A stretch of 64,000 nucleotides of DNA, from contig JAMPBO010000001.1 of NCBI GenBank assembly GCA_023666705.1, positions 62,001 to 126,000 on the forward strand. Direction: 5' to 3'. The notes below the pieces were generated by a model. It saw only the letters and a list, made by a program, of their open reading frames with translations. It had not been told where the DNA came from and did no database searches. The stretch comes from Bacteroides sp. (lineage in GTDB: Bacteria; Bacillota; Clostridia; Lachnospirales; Lachnospiraceae). The translations under genes were made by a program, and so were the position numbers. Of the stretch, positions 1 through 8,671 are shown in pieces. Numbering within the stretch: position 1 is the stretch's first letter; each line of letters opens with the position of its first letter.

Positions 1-589
1 TAATGGAAAGGATGTCCACAACATCGTCAACGGACATCATGTCACCGCGTCTTACCATGTCCTGACGGATTTTATTGATAATCAAATCAATTCTTGGCAT
101 TTCATTTGCATCCAATATACCGATGATTCTGTCCGCATCCCTGATTGCCGATACTTCAGGCGTTGTAACTACAATTGCCCTTTGGGCTGCTGCAATGGCA
201 TTTTTAAAGCCATGCTCGATTCCTGCAGGACAATCAACTAATATGTAATCATATTCCGGTTTTATCTGCTCAATCAGCTTTCGCATCTGCTCCGGTGATA
301 CGGAAGTTTTATCTCTCGTCTGTGCAGCAGGAAGCAAAAACAGTCCGGGACACTGCTTGTCCTTTATGATTGCCTGACTTGCCCTGCAATTGCTTTCAAT
401 AACATCAACAAGATTATATACAATTCTGTTTTCCAGTCCCATTACAACGTCAAGGTTCCTTAACCCGATATCCGTATCGATAAGCAAAGTCCTGTATCCC
501 AGCTTTGCCAGACTGTAACCAACATTTGCGGTTGTAGTCGTTTTTCCCACACCGCCTTTTCCAGATGTAACAACAATAACTTCACTCAT
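1..589 (-). CDS. minD: Septum site-determining ATPase MinD (3' end outside window)
   Basis: This is the N-terminal part of MinD, the membrane-associated ATPase that recruits MinC and blocks division away from midcell. The deviant Walker A motif SGKGGVGKT lies at about residues 9-17, followed by DTDIGLRNLD (switch I region) and the DCPAGIE Walker B-like segment, all typical of MinD. The ATG at 587-589 overlaps the stop of minC in an ATGA arrangement, so the two are translationally coupled. The reading frame runs off the left edge, so the C-terminal membrane-targeting helix cannot be seen. Confidence 0.96.
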   Translation of the reverse strand, partial: MSEVIVVTSGKGGVGKTTTTANVGYSLAKLGYRTLLIDTDIGLRNLDVVMGLENRIVYNLVDVIESNCRASQAIIKDKQCPGLFLLPAAQTRDKTSVSPEQMRKLIEQIKPEYDYILVDCPAGIEHGFKNAIAAAQRAIVVTTPEVSAIRDADRIIGILDANEMPRIDLIINKIRQDMVRRGDMMSVDDVVDILSI

Positions 590-1098
590 GAATACCCCTC
601 CTGATATAAGCCATATACAAAAGTATTTTCCCTGCCTCCGCATCCGGAAAGAACCTCGCCGTTTATGTTTCCTATGACAACAACGTTTCCTTCCGATGTT
701 ACCGACCCGCCATACTCAATATCGCCGATAATAACAATGCTCTCCTTTGCCTCGAGAGACTGACCGTTTTTTATATTGCCGATATAAAATAGTCCGTCCG
801 TATCTTTTGGTACAGCTTCCGCTTCATCATGGGTATCTTCTATTTCTTTTATTTCCTTTTTTGTTTGAATATTTAGTCCTGTATTTTGTAAAAGAAAAAT
901 AATTTCTTCCTCGTCTTCCTTGGTAAGCATTTTTCCTTCAAAGGTAACTTGAATCGGATTATTATTTTCACAGTATTGTTTTTGTGTGCCAAAGCGTTTC
1001 AGAAGCTCGTCCTTAATCAGCTCCACCGACGCCGTTTCCTCCATAATAATTCTAATTCCCACGTTATTACCCTTGACAATAACGGGACAATTGTTCAA
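586..1098 (-). CDS. minC: Septum site-determining protein MinC
   Basis: This 170-residue protein is the probable division inhibitor MinC, which antagonises FtsZ and is localised by MinD. An N-terminal domain (about 1-85) is followed by a linker and a glycine-rich beta-helix C-terminal domain with repeated hydrophobic turns (SIVIIGDIEYGG, GNVVVIGNINGE). The predicted start is a TTG at 1096-1098 with a GAGGTGAT ribosome site a few bases upstream; no suitable ATG exists nearby. The protein stops soon after ENTFVYG, whereas MinC relatives usually continue for a further strand carrying a RIAxY-like tail. It sits directly between PBP2 and minD in one operon. Function is inferred from fold and position; identity is supported mainly by the C-terminal domain and minD. 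Confidence 0.88.
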   Translation of the reverse strand: MNNCPVIVKGNNVGIRIIMEETASVELIKDELLKRFGTQKQYCENNNPIQVTFEGKMLTKEDEEEIIFLLQNTGLNIQTKKEIKEIEDTHDEAEAVPKDTDGLFYIGNIKNGQSLEAKESIVIIGDIEYGGSVTSEGNVVVIGNINGEVLSGCGGRENTFVYGLYQEGYS

Positions 1099-1125
1099 AT
1101 ACTTATCACCTCAATATGAATTTGA

Positions 1126-3963
1126 TTAATCTCCACCCACATTGTCACCACTCATGTGAGCATTGACAAGCTTTTCAGGGTCATACAGATATGCATATAT
1201 AAAGCCGGCAACCTCTCTTGCATTACCGGAATAAAAACCATTTTGAATAACACAAGTTATGGCAACCTCAGGATTCTCATATGGTGCATACGAAACAAAC
1301 AGTGCATGGTTTCTTCCGACGTCGCTCTCCTGTGCAGTACCTGTTTTTCCTGCAACTGCAACATCAAGTCTTTTTACAATATCACCGTAGGAGGTAACAA
1401 CCTGCCGCATTCCCGAATGAATGGTATTCCAGTTATATTCGCTTAGCTCTATTGTGTCATACACCTCCGGTTCCTGTTCCATTACGATGTTTCCCTCATA
1501 ATCAGTAACCTTATCAATGAGCGTGAGGTCATAACAGGTTCCGCTGTTTGCGACTGCTGTTATATATTTTGCAAGCTGAACCGGCGCATAGGAATTTCTT
1601 CCCTGTCCGATTGCACTACGGACCGAGTCATTGTTTGACACAACCGGCTCTATCTCAGGAACCTCAACACCCGAAACCTCAGAAAGTCCAAATTTTTCTG
1701 CATATTTTGACAACCGTTCCAGCCCGTACGAGTCTACATATTGATGTTTTTCATTGATGGCAAGACTATATCCCACATTGTAAAAAAACATATTACAGGA
1801 TGCGGCAATTGCACCCTCCACGCTAAGATATCCGTGCCCGTAGTTGTACCAGCATTTTGGTGATGGGTCAATCTTGTCAAAGACATCATAGCAAAGAAAG
1901 CTGGTTGATGTGTCAATTACGCCCTCCGATAAGCCTGCAACAGAAGACAAAACCTTGAATGTGGAGCCTGGTGCGGTTCTTTGCTGGGTTGCCCTGTTAT
2001 ACATCGGTCTTGTTTCGTCCTCCAGCAGCTGATTGTAATACTCAGAGTTTATCTCATTCGTGAGGTAATTATTATCATAGCTTGGATAACTTACCATTGC
2101 CAGTACATCCCCTGTGTCCACGTCCGTTACGACCACGGCACCTGAGCATGGCGAAAGTGCGAGCATGGCAGGTGTAATATCAAGATTTTGGAGCTTCTTT
2201 ATGAAAAACTCATAAGGACCATACAAGCCATTTTTGTATTCTGCATATTCCGTATCGTTATTCTTGTCCAAAACACCCTGCTCATACAGCAGATCAATCA
2301 CCGTTGCACCTGATATTTCTGCTGATTGTATCATACCTTTAATGATTTCGTTGTCGAATTCTGTGTCCTCTCTCAGACATTTTACAATATACTCACATAA
2401 AATCGAATATACCTCGTCGGAGTCGTAATAGTTACTCTCGACCTCCAACAATTCAATATCAATTGCCTCCACGCTAATCAGATACTGTAAAAAATCTGCA
2501 AGGGAGGTCTGGTTATTTACATATGCCTTAAACTCCGTGCTTTCCCTGTCAATAATAGAAGATTTCATCACCCCATTGGCACTCAGCATTTCACAGATAT
2601 ACTCCATATAATCCTGATAGGTTATATCCAGTTCGGAAAGCGGTGTGAATTCTGTAGTGAGAATTGCATCAATTCTGCTAATAATGGTATCCTTTTTCGT
2701 TGTAAATGCTTGATATACATTTTTTTCAACCTCAGATGCATCCGCCCGCTGCATTTTATCCATAACAATGTAATGATTGTTAAATAATCCGAAATACACC
2801 TCCGAAATAGCAATCTGATAGTTTTCCGAAGGGGTCACATAAAGCTCAGGTGTAAGGTTCGACAGTATGATGGATGCAATTTCCTTCTCTAACGTGTCAT
2901 AACAATACTTTTCCAAATCTGCATCGATGGTCAGGTATACGTCATTTCCTGCTGATGCGGGAACGGTTTCCACATTCTCGATGACTTTTCCGAGATTATC
3001 CACATACATGGTCTCATAGCCTCTGGTACCCCTTAAATATTCCTGACAATACTGCTCGATTCCTGTTTTTCCCACAATATCCTCGGCAGTATACCTGCTT
3101 GTTCCCGTATATTTTGAATTGTACTCGGAAAGCTCCGTATCCGATATTGCACCGATATAGCCGATAATATGGGCAAAATATTTTGCATCGTTGTAACGCC
3201 GCAATGATTTTACGGCAACCTCCATGCCGAGAAGCTCGTCACAATATTCGGTAATTGCCGCATTGCTCGCCTCACTTATGTCATAAGCGATTGTGACAGG
3301 CATGTACTGCTGGAAACGGTTCTGCCATAGCTTATAGCGGCAGGACAAAATCTTAAGCTGCTCCTCCCTGGAATATTTGTCGGATATCTCAAAGCGTTTC
3401 GTGCAAAGGTATTCCACGATTTCCTCTGCCGTGGCATTCTTGTGCTCGTCGGTAAGGCTGTCAAAGGAATTGGCACCGTACACATCCTTTTTAAAATTTT
3501 CAAGCTGGGTTTCGTAGATTGTAAACTCATAGCTGCCGGATGCCGTAAGCTGTATTGGAAAATCTACAAACAGGCGGTCATTGTTTGACTCCAGTATTTG
3601 TATTGTCCTGTGTACAATCTGGTTTCTAAGCTCTGATTCGGATATTCCAAGCTCCTTTGCTCTTGTCTCCACATTATTGTTGTTGCTGTATACAACCGAA
3701 TAAGAAAGCTCATTGTATGCAAGAAGCTTACCGTTTCTGTCAAAAATATTTCCTCTGACAGATTCTATCGTCAGCGTTTTTTCCGTTTTGTATATGAAGT
3801 TTTCCATATGCTCCTGTCCTTCAACAATCTGAAGTGCAAACAGTCTTTTTACAAGAATAAAAAACATCACAATAACAAGCACGGTTACAGGGAATAACCT
3901 GTGCTTCACAAAATCCAGTATAATCTCTTTTATTGATGTAAGAATTTCACGCAGTAATGACAT
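1126..3963 (-). CDS. mrdA: Penicillin-binding protein 2 (class B transpeptidase, elongasome)
   Basis: This is a class B penicillin-binding protein of 945 residues that would cross-link peptidoglycan during side-wall growth. A single membrane helix near residues 20-40 is followed by the PBP dimerisation domain and the transpeptidase domain, with active-site motifs STFK (Ser667), SCN and KTGT (Lys873). It is far longer than the roughly 600-700 residues usual for PBP2; the extra 250 or so residues form an acidic helical insertion between about 365 and 610. I start at the ATG at 3961-3963 rather than the TTG three codons earlier. Its neighbours mreC, mreD and minCD place it in the elongation and division-site operon. 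It could be named pbpA in other schemes. Confidence 0.93.
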   Translation of the reverse strand: MSLLREILTSIKEIILDFVKHRLFPVTVLVIVMFFILVKRLFALQIVEGQEHMENFIYKTEKTLTIESVRGNIFDRNGKLLAYNELSYSVVYSNNNNVETRAKELGISESELRNQIVHRTIQILESNNDRLFVDFPIQLTASGSYEFTIYETQLENFKKDVYGANSFDSLTDEHKNATAEEIVEYLCTKRFEISDKYSREEQLKILSCRYKLWQNRFQQYMPVTIAYDISEASNAAITEYCDELLGMEVAVKSLRRYNDAKYFAHIIGYIGAISDTELSEYNSKYTGTSRYTAEDIVGKTGIEQYCQEYLRGTRGYETMYVDNLGKVIENVETVPASAGNDVYLTIDADLEKYCYDTLEKEIASIILSNLTPELYVTPSENYQIAISEVYFGLFNNHYIVMDKMQRADASEVEKNVYQAFTTKKDTIISRIDAILTTEFTPLSELDITYQDYMEYICEMLSANGVMKSSIIDRESTEFKAYVNNQTSLADFLQYLISVEAIDIELLEVESNYYDSDEVYSILCEYIVKCLREDTEFDNEIIKGMIQSAEISGATVIDLLYEQGVLDKNNDTEYAEYKNGLYGPYEFFIKKLQNLDITPAMLALSPCSGAVVVTDVDTGDVLAMVSYPSYDNNYLTNEINSEYYNQLLEDETRPMYNRATQQRTAPGSTFKVLSSVAGLSEGVIDTSTSFLCYDVFDKIDPSPKCWYNYGHGYLSVEGAIAASCNMFFYNVGYSLAINEKHQYVDSYGLERLSKYAEKFGLSEVSGVEVPEIEPVVSNNDSVRSAIGQGRNSYAPVQLAKYITAVANSGTCYDLTLIDKVTDYEGNIVMEQEPEVYDTIELSEYNWNTIHSGMRQVVTSYGDIVKRLDVAVAGKTGTAQESDVGRNHALFVSYAPYENPEVAITCVIQNGFYSGNAREVAGFIYAYLYDPEKLVNAHMSGDNVGGD

Positions 3964-3968
3964 TTCAA

Positions 3969-4469
3969 TCAACTCTCTTCTTTTCGTTTTAACCTTTTAT
4001 TTATAAACACATATATCTTATATACTATAATCGTAAGCAATGCCGTGCAAAGCATTTCGGGCAATATTACCCTCGTAAAAAAGACGCCGAATTCCAGCCG
4101 GTTCTTTAACAGGAAGGAAATCAGATACACAACCGTATTAAAGAAAAAATCGTCAATGATAATTACAATCAGAGGAAGCAGCACATCCTCAACCATGTAA
4201 TTTTTGTGGAAAAATCCGTTTACATAGCCAATTATCATATATAAAAACATGTATGGACCGAGCACGGGTGTAAAGAAGCTGTCCACAAGAAGACCGCTGA
4301 AAAAACCTATCAGCATACCCTCCTTACGTCCCCGCATAAGACCAAATGACATGGTAAGTATCAGCAACAGATTGGGGGTTATGCTTCCAAGATTATGAAA
4401 GCCGAAAATCGTTGACTGAAGAACAAAATTGATTACTATTAATATTGTTAACGAAATGGCACGTATCAT
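3969..4469 (-). CDS. mreD: Rod shape-determining protein MreD
   Basis: This 166-residue protein is almost entirely hydrophobic, with about five predicted membrane segments, as expected for MreD, the integral membrane partner of MreC in the elongasome. Sequence conservation in this family is low, so the call rests on size, topology and its position between mreC and the PBP2 gene, the canonical order. The charged tail KRLKRKEES ends five bases before the PBP2 start. Confidence 0.88.
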   Translation of the reverse strand: MIRAISLTILIVINFVLQSTIFGFHNLGSITPNLLLILTMSFGLMRGRKEGMLIGFFSGLLVDSFFTPVLGPYMFLYMIIGYVNGFFHKNYMVEDVLLPLIVIIIDDFFFNTVVYLISFLLKNRLEFGVFFTRVILPEMLCTALLTIIVYKIYVFINKRLKRKEES

Positions 4470-4480
4470 GTTTACCTCTG

Positions 4481-5329
4481 TTAATTCAAAGTTTTTTTCG
4501 TATCTGTTATGACTAACACTGCGTCAATATTTGAAAAATCTACAGTTGGTGTAATGTATGCAGTCATGGTTAAATTGTTGGAATCAAGCTTTATATCAGC
4601 CACATACCCTACCGTGAGCCCCTGATGATACCGCTCAGATATATGGGAGGTCACAACCTTATCGCCCACGGAAACAGCAGCATCCTTATCAATGTCCGTT
4701 GCCACAAGGTATCCGTTCTGATATTGGCTTAAGCTTCCCTCCACGGAGCAAAGTGCGTTTGACGGCATAATTTTTGCACTGATTTTTGAACTGTCGTCTA
4801 TCACCGCCCGTACTTTCGCGTATTCCTCCTGACATTCGATGATAATACCACAAAGTCCGTCTCCTGCCATAACATTGGCACCCGTGAAAAGACCGTCCTT
4901 TGTCCCCTTGTCAATATAAAAGGTTGAAAACCACGATGTGGAATCCTTTGCAAATACGTGGGCAACCGTCTTGTGAAATTCAGGATAATTTTCATCAAGG
5001 GAGTATAACAGTCTTAAAGTAACAAGCTCATCAAGCTTTCCCTGATAGATTGTTATTGTGCTTTTTGCTTCCTCAAGCTCTCTCTTTAAAGCTTCATTTT
5101 CCTTGGTGAGCTGCTCGATTTCCTGAAGATTTTCAAGCTTGTCATCGGTCCAGAGACCAATGGAATTAATGCTGTTTTGAATCGGTACGATAAACTTGTT
5201 TGTATATTTCTTTATGATAAGAATACTGTCGCTTGCAAAGTATGACATAACAAGCAAGATAACGCATATAATTGTAAGTACCAAAAGCAGATACTTTGGG
5301 CTTATGTCTTTTTTTGAGTCGAATCTCAT
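4481..5329 (-). CDS. mreC: Rod shape-determining protein MreC
   Basis: MreC (282 residues) is the bitopic elongasome scaffold. One membrane helix at about residues 14-34 is followed by a coiled coil (about 65-100, rich in E, K and L) and the beta-rich extracytoplasmic MreC domain containing the KDSTSWFSTFYIDKG segment and a hydrophobic core around VGDKVVTSHIS. The start overlaps the radC stop in an ATGA arrangement. mreB, which normally precedes mreC, is absent here. Confidence 0.95.
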   Translation of the reverse strand: MRFDSKKDISPKYLLLVLTIICVILLVMSYFASDSILIIKKYTNKFIVPIQNSINSIGLWTDDKLENLQEIEQLTKENEALKRELEEAKSTITIYQGKLDELVTLRLLYSLDENYPEFHKTVAHVFAKDSTSWFSTFYIDKGTKDGLFTGANVMAGDGLCGIIIECQEEYAKVRAVIDDSSKISAKIMPSNALCSVEGSLSQYQNGYLVATDIDKDAAVSVGDKVVTSHISERYHQGLTVGYVADIKLDSNNLTMTAYITPTVDFSNIDAVLVITDTKKTLN

Positions 5330-6018
5330 TTTAATATTCCTCTCTCAAGCATGCTGACGTAGCAGTTGTTTCCTACTATAATATGATCTGACAATTGTAT
5401 GCCGACAAGTCTTCCTGCCTCGCATATTCTTCTTGTAGCTTCCATGTCAGCATCACTTGGCTCAGGTATTCCTGAGGGGTGATTGTGCACAAGAATCATA
5501 AACACAGCCTCATATTTTAGTGCTTCTATATAAATCTCACGTGGAGATATGATTGCGTAGTTTACTGTCCCCTCGGACATGAGCAGTTCCTTAATTAGCC
5601 TATGTGCAGTGGAAAAAAGCATAAGATACGTTTGTTCCTTTGTCGCATATTTGCATTTTTCCATGAAATACGCAGCAATGGATTTGGGATTTGAAAATGT
5701 AATATCCTCCCGCAGCCTGCCCGTATTCATTCTTTTGGCAAGCTCGGCAACAGCTAAAAGCTGTGTTGCCTTTATATCACCCACACCCTTAATGGATGTA
5801 AGCTCCTCCCTGCGTAAAAAGTTTAACCCGGAAAGCCCTTTGTGGTAAAAATGGGCATTGAGTATTCTGTTTGCCAAATCGACAGAGCTTGTATCACGTG
5901 TTCCATTTCTTAATATAACGGCAACAAGCTCCGCATCGCTGAGTGCCGCAATTCCATATAAAACGGCTTTTTCATATGGACGTTCGCAGTCAGCAATATC
6001 TCTGATTAAATTATTCAT
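5326..6018 (-). CDS. radC: RadC family JAMM-fold protein
   Basis: This 230-residue protein has the RadC architecture: an N-terminal helix-hairpin-helix region (IKGVGDIKATQLLA, about 75-90) and a C-terminal JAB/MPN+ metalloprotease-like domain whose metal ligands appear in HNHPSG and the following SDADM. RadC is often encoded beside mreBCD in Firmicutes, as here, but its biochemical role is unsettled; a DNA-repair role was once proposed and is disputed. A strong ribosome site (AGGTGAAAGGA) precedes the ATG at 6018. Confidence 0.95.
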   Translation of the reverse strand: MNNLIRDIADCERPYEKAVLYGIAALSDAELVAVILRNGTRDTSSVDLANRILNAHFYHKGLSGLNFLRREELTSIKGVGDIKATQLLAVAELAKRMNTGRLREDITFSNPKSIAAYFMEKCKYATKEQTYLMLFSTAHRLIKELLMSEGTVNYAIISPREIYIEALKYEAVFMILVHNHPSGIPEPSDADMEATRRICEAGRLVGIQLSDHIIVGNNCYVSMLERGILK

Positions 6019-6055
6019 ATATTCCTTTCACCTCTCCGGGGTGCAAGGAAATCAT

Positions 6056-6316
6056 TTACAGAACCTTATATATAATTATACCAATAATTATGCCGATAAT
6101 ACTTGCTATGTTGATTGTTATCTTAAGTCCAAAGGTAAGAATCAGGATACCAAGGTCAAGTACAATGGGTTCTGATAAACCAAATGTCTGACCAAAATTA
6201 AGCCAGGCAAGCCAGCTTATTCCACGGCACAGATATCCGATAAAACCACCGAGCACAATTCCACTCAGTAATATAAGTAAAAAAGTCCATTTACTTTTGT
6301 TAACAGCTCCAGCCAT
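6056..6316 (-). CDS. DUF4321-type small membrane protein
   Basis: This 86-residue protein has two clear membrane stretches (about 10-28 and 55-84) with a short extracytoplasmic loop. The pattern, including the N-terminal basic WTF segment and the VLDLGILxLTFGL region, resembles the uncharacterised DUF4321 family of Firmicutes, which is frequently found near radC and mre genes. The start has a GGAGG site (GGAGGTAGCATATG). No function is known; its position suggests an envelope role, which is inference only. Confidence 0.8.
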   Translation of the reverse strand: MAGAVNKSKWTFLLILLSGIVLGGFIGYLCRGISWLAWLNFGQTFGLSEPIVLDLGILILTFGLKITINIASIIGIIIGIIIYKVL

Positions 6317-6347
6317 ATGCTACCTCCAAATAAATTCTTTGTCTAGT

Positions 6348-7637
6348 CTACCATACAATAAGACCTTTTTCTACAATTTTTTGCAACGACATCATAATAC
6401 CGAATTTTGCATGGGGATACGTAAGTCCACCCTGAAAATATACCGCATACGGCTCTTTCATCGGAGCGTCTGCACTGAGCTCTATGGATGCCCCTGACAC
6501 AAATGCCCCCGCCGCCATAATAACCTGACTGTCATATCCCGGCATATCCCAAGGGATTGGAGTGACAAAGCTGTCAATTGGAGCGGCTGCCTGTATTCCC
6601 TCACAAAAGGCACAGACAAGCTCAGGCTTCCCAAACTCAACCGCCTGTATAATGTCATATCGTTCCCTGCTGCTTTCGGGAACTGTTTTAAAGCCAAGTT
6701 TTTCGTATATTTTTGCCGCAAATATGGCACCCTTTAAGGAGGCGGCAGTAACTGCAGGTGCAAGAAAAAGCCCCTGTGCAATATTTCTTGTGACACCAAG
6801 GGATGCTCCAACCTCCTTGCCAAGCCCCGGCGTTGTCAGTCTGTAAGCACAGTTTTCTATACATTCCTTTGTTCCGCAGATATAACCGCCAATCGGTGCA
6901 AGCCCTCCACCCGGATTTTTTATGAGGGAGCCAACTACCATATCGGCTCCAACCTCGGACGGTTCCATCGCCTCAACAAATTCACCGTAACAGTTGTCAA
7001 CCATGCAGATAACATCAGGCTTAATCCCCTTTATATAGGAAATCAGTTCTCCAATTTGTGCAACTGAGAGGGTAGGTCTTGTCTCATAACCCTTGGAACG
7101 CTGTATTTCTATCAGCCTTGTCCGCTCATTAATGGCATTTTTGATACCCTCATAATCAAAATTACCGTTTGGCAGCAAATCTACCTTTTTAAATGTAATT
7201 CCGTATTCTGCAAGTGACCCCTTGCTTTCCCTTATGCCGATAACACCCTCTAATGTATCATATACCCGTCCCACGGGCGAAAGAATTTCGTCACCCGGAC
7301 GTAAATTTCCCGCCAATGCAATGTATAATGCATGGGTACCGCATGTAATCTGCTGTCTTACAAGGGCGTCTTCCGTCTTAAAAACCGTTGCATATATTTC
7401 CTCAACAGCCTCCCTGCCGCTATCATTATATCCATACCCTGTCGTACCGTAAAGGTGCTGCTCTGCCAATTTGGCATGCTGCATTGCCTTGATTACCTTT
7501 ATCTGGTTCAGCTCTGCCATCTTATCAATACGGTCAAATCTTTCTTTTAAGCTTTCTTCCATTTCATTGCAGAAATCGTAAACCTTTTTATCAATTCCGT
7601 TATCAATGTAATACTTCCTGATTAAATCCTGTGACAT
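6348..7637 (-). CDS. PLP-dependent methionine gamma-lyase family protein (YnbB/aluminium-resistance type)
   Basis: This 429-residue protein is a fold-type I pyridoxal-phosphate enzyme of the family annotated as methionine gamma-lyase-like or aluminium resistance protein (B. subtilis YnbB relatives). A glycine-rich region and the putative PLP-binding lysine in SLIKNPGGGLAP (about residue 240) are visible, preceded by the aspartate-containing VDNCYGEF segment that would contact the PLP ring. In Bacillus, ynbB also lies near miaA-hfq-hflX genes; here it lies directly after miaA (12-bp gap), so it belongs to the miaB-mutSL-miaA operon. The physiological substrate is not established. Confidence 0.88.
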   Translation of the reverse strand: MSQDLIRKYYIDNGIDKKVYDFCNEMEESLKERFDRIDKMAELNQIKVIKAMQHAKLAEQHLYGTTGYGYNDSGREAVEEIYATVFKTEDALVRQQITCGTHALYIALAGNLRPGDEILSPVGRVYDTLEGVIGIRESKGSLAEYGITFKKVDLLPNGNFDYEGIKNAINERTRLIEIQRSKGYETRPTLSVAQIGELISYIKGIKPDVICMVDNCYGEFVEAMEPSEVGADMVVGSLIKNPGGGLAPIGGYICGTKECIENCAYRLTTPGLGKEVGASLGVTRNIAQGLFLAPAVTAASLKGAIFAAKIYEKLGFKTVPESSRERYDIIQAVEFGKPELVCAFCEGIQAAAPIDSFVTPIPWDMPGYDSQVIMAAGAFVSGASIELSADAPMKEPYAVYFQGGLTYPHAKFGIMMSLQKIVEKGLIVW

Positions 7638-7649
7638 TCTTTCCTCCTG

Positions 7650-8603
7650 TCAGTTTATGATATTTTTTTCTGCTAATTTATCCATAATAAAGCGAAGCTG
7701 GTTTTCAATGTCCGGAAGCTCGTCCTTATCTACCCATATGACTTCCCGCTCCCTGCGGAACCACGTAAGCTGTCTCTTGGCAAAATGTCTTGTGTCACGC
7801 TTGATTCGGTATACTGCCTCATCAAGACTGGTTTGTCCGTCCAGATAGTCCAGTATCTCCTTGTAGCCAAGTGCCTGCATGGAAACCATCTGCCTGTTCA
7901 CATGATAATGCTCCTTTAAAAATAGGAGCTCGTCCACAAGCCCTGCATGAAGCATCAAATCAACCCGTTTGTTTATTCTGTCATACAAAAGCTGCCTGTC
8001 ACAATTCAGGACAAAATATCCAAAATTGTACGGGGAGTGATTGTTTTGCTGCGTTTCATTGTGCATGGATATTTTTTCTCCTGTCTGCTCATAGTATTCC
8101 AGTGCACGTATTACCCTTTTATAATTGTTGGGATGGATACTGTCTGCGGATTTTGGGTCAACCTGTTCCAGAAGCTTATGTATATAAAGAGAACCTTGTT
8201 CCTCATGTAGAAGCTCATATTTTTTTCTTATATTATCTACAGCCGTATCCTCAAAGGTAACGTCATATACAACCGACTGTATATAAAATCCTGTTCCACC
8301 GGCGATAATTGGTATTTTTCCCCTGCCATAGATACCCCTTATGGCATCACAGCAAAGCTCCTTGAAGGAAGCAATATTAAATGCCTCATCAGGCTCTAAA
8401 ATATCAATCAGGTGATGGGGGATGCCCTGCATTTCCTCCTTGGTTATCTTAGCAGAGCCTATATTCATATGCCGATATACCTGAACGGAGTCCGCCGATA
8501 TAATCTCACCATTTATTTTTTTTGCAAGCTCAATGGAAAGCTCTGTCTTACCAACAGCCGTGGGGCCTGTTATAATTACAAGCGGCTTTTTGTTCATATC
8601 CAT
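7650..8603 (-). CDS. miaA: tRNA dimethylallyltransferase MiaA
   Basis: MiaA (317 residues) transfers a dimethylallyl group to A37 of tRNAs reading UNN codons, making i6A. The P-loop GPTAVGKTELS is at about residues 13-23, followed by the family motifs SADSVQVYRHMNIGSAK and HHLIDILEP. The MiaB methylthiotransferase, which acts on the i6A product, is encoded upstream in the same operon, with mutS and mutL between them. Start ATG at 8603 follows an AGAGGAT site. Confidence 0.97.
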   Translation of the reverse strand: MDMNKKPLVIITGPTAVGKTELSIELAKKINGEIISADSVQVYRHMNIGSAKITKEEMQGIPHHLIDILEPDEAFNIASFKELCCDAIRGIYGRGKIPIIAGGTGFYIQSVVYDVTFEDTAVDNIRKKYELLHEEQGSLYIHKLLEQVDPKSADSIHPNNYKRVIRALEYYEQTGEKISMHNETQQNNHSPYNFGYFVLNCDRQLLYDRINKRVDLMLHAGLVDELLFLKEHYHVNRQMVSMQALGYKEILDYLDGQTSLDEAVYRIKRDTRHFAKRQLTWFRREREVIWVDKDELPDIENQLRFIMDKLAEKNIIN

Positions 8604-8671
8604 AAATATCCTCTATACTATAAATCTAAAATGTGTTTTTTTCATGTCCATAGCGGACCGCTTATTTTACT

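Noticed and set aside
8645-8662. Short palindrome AGCGGTCCGCT between mutL and miaA as a terminator
   Set aside because: The stem is only 5 bp and no T-run follows.
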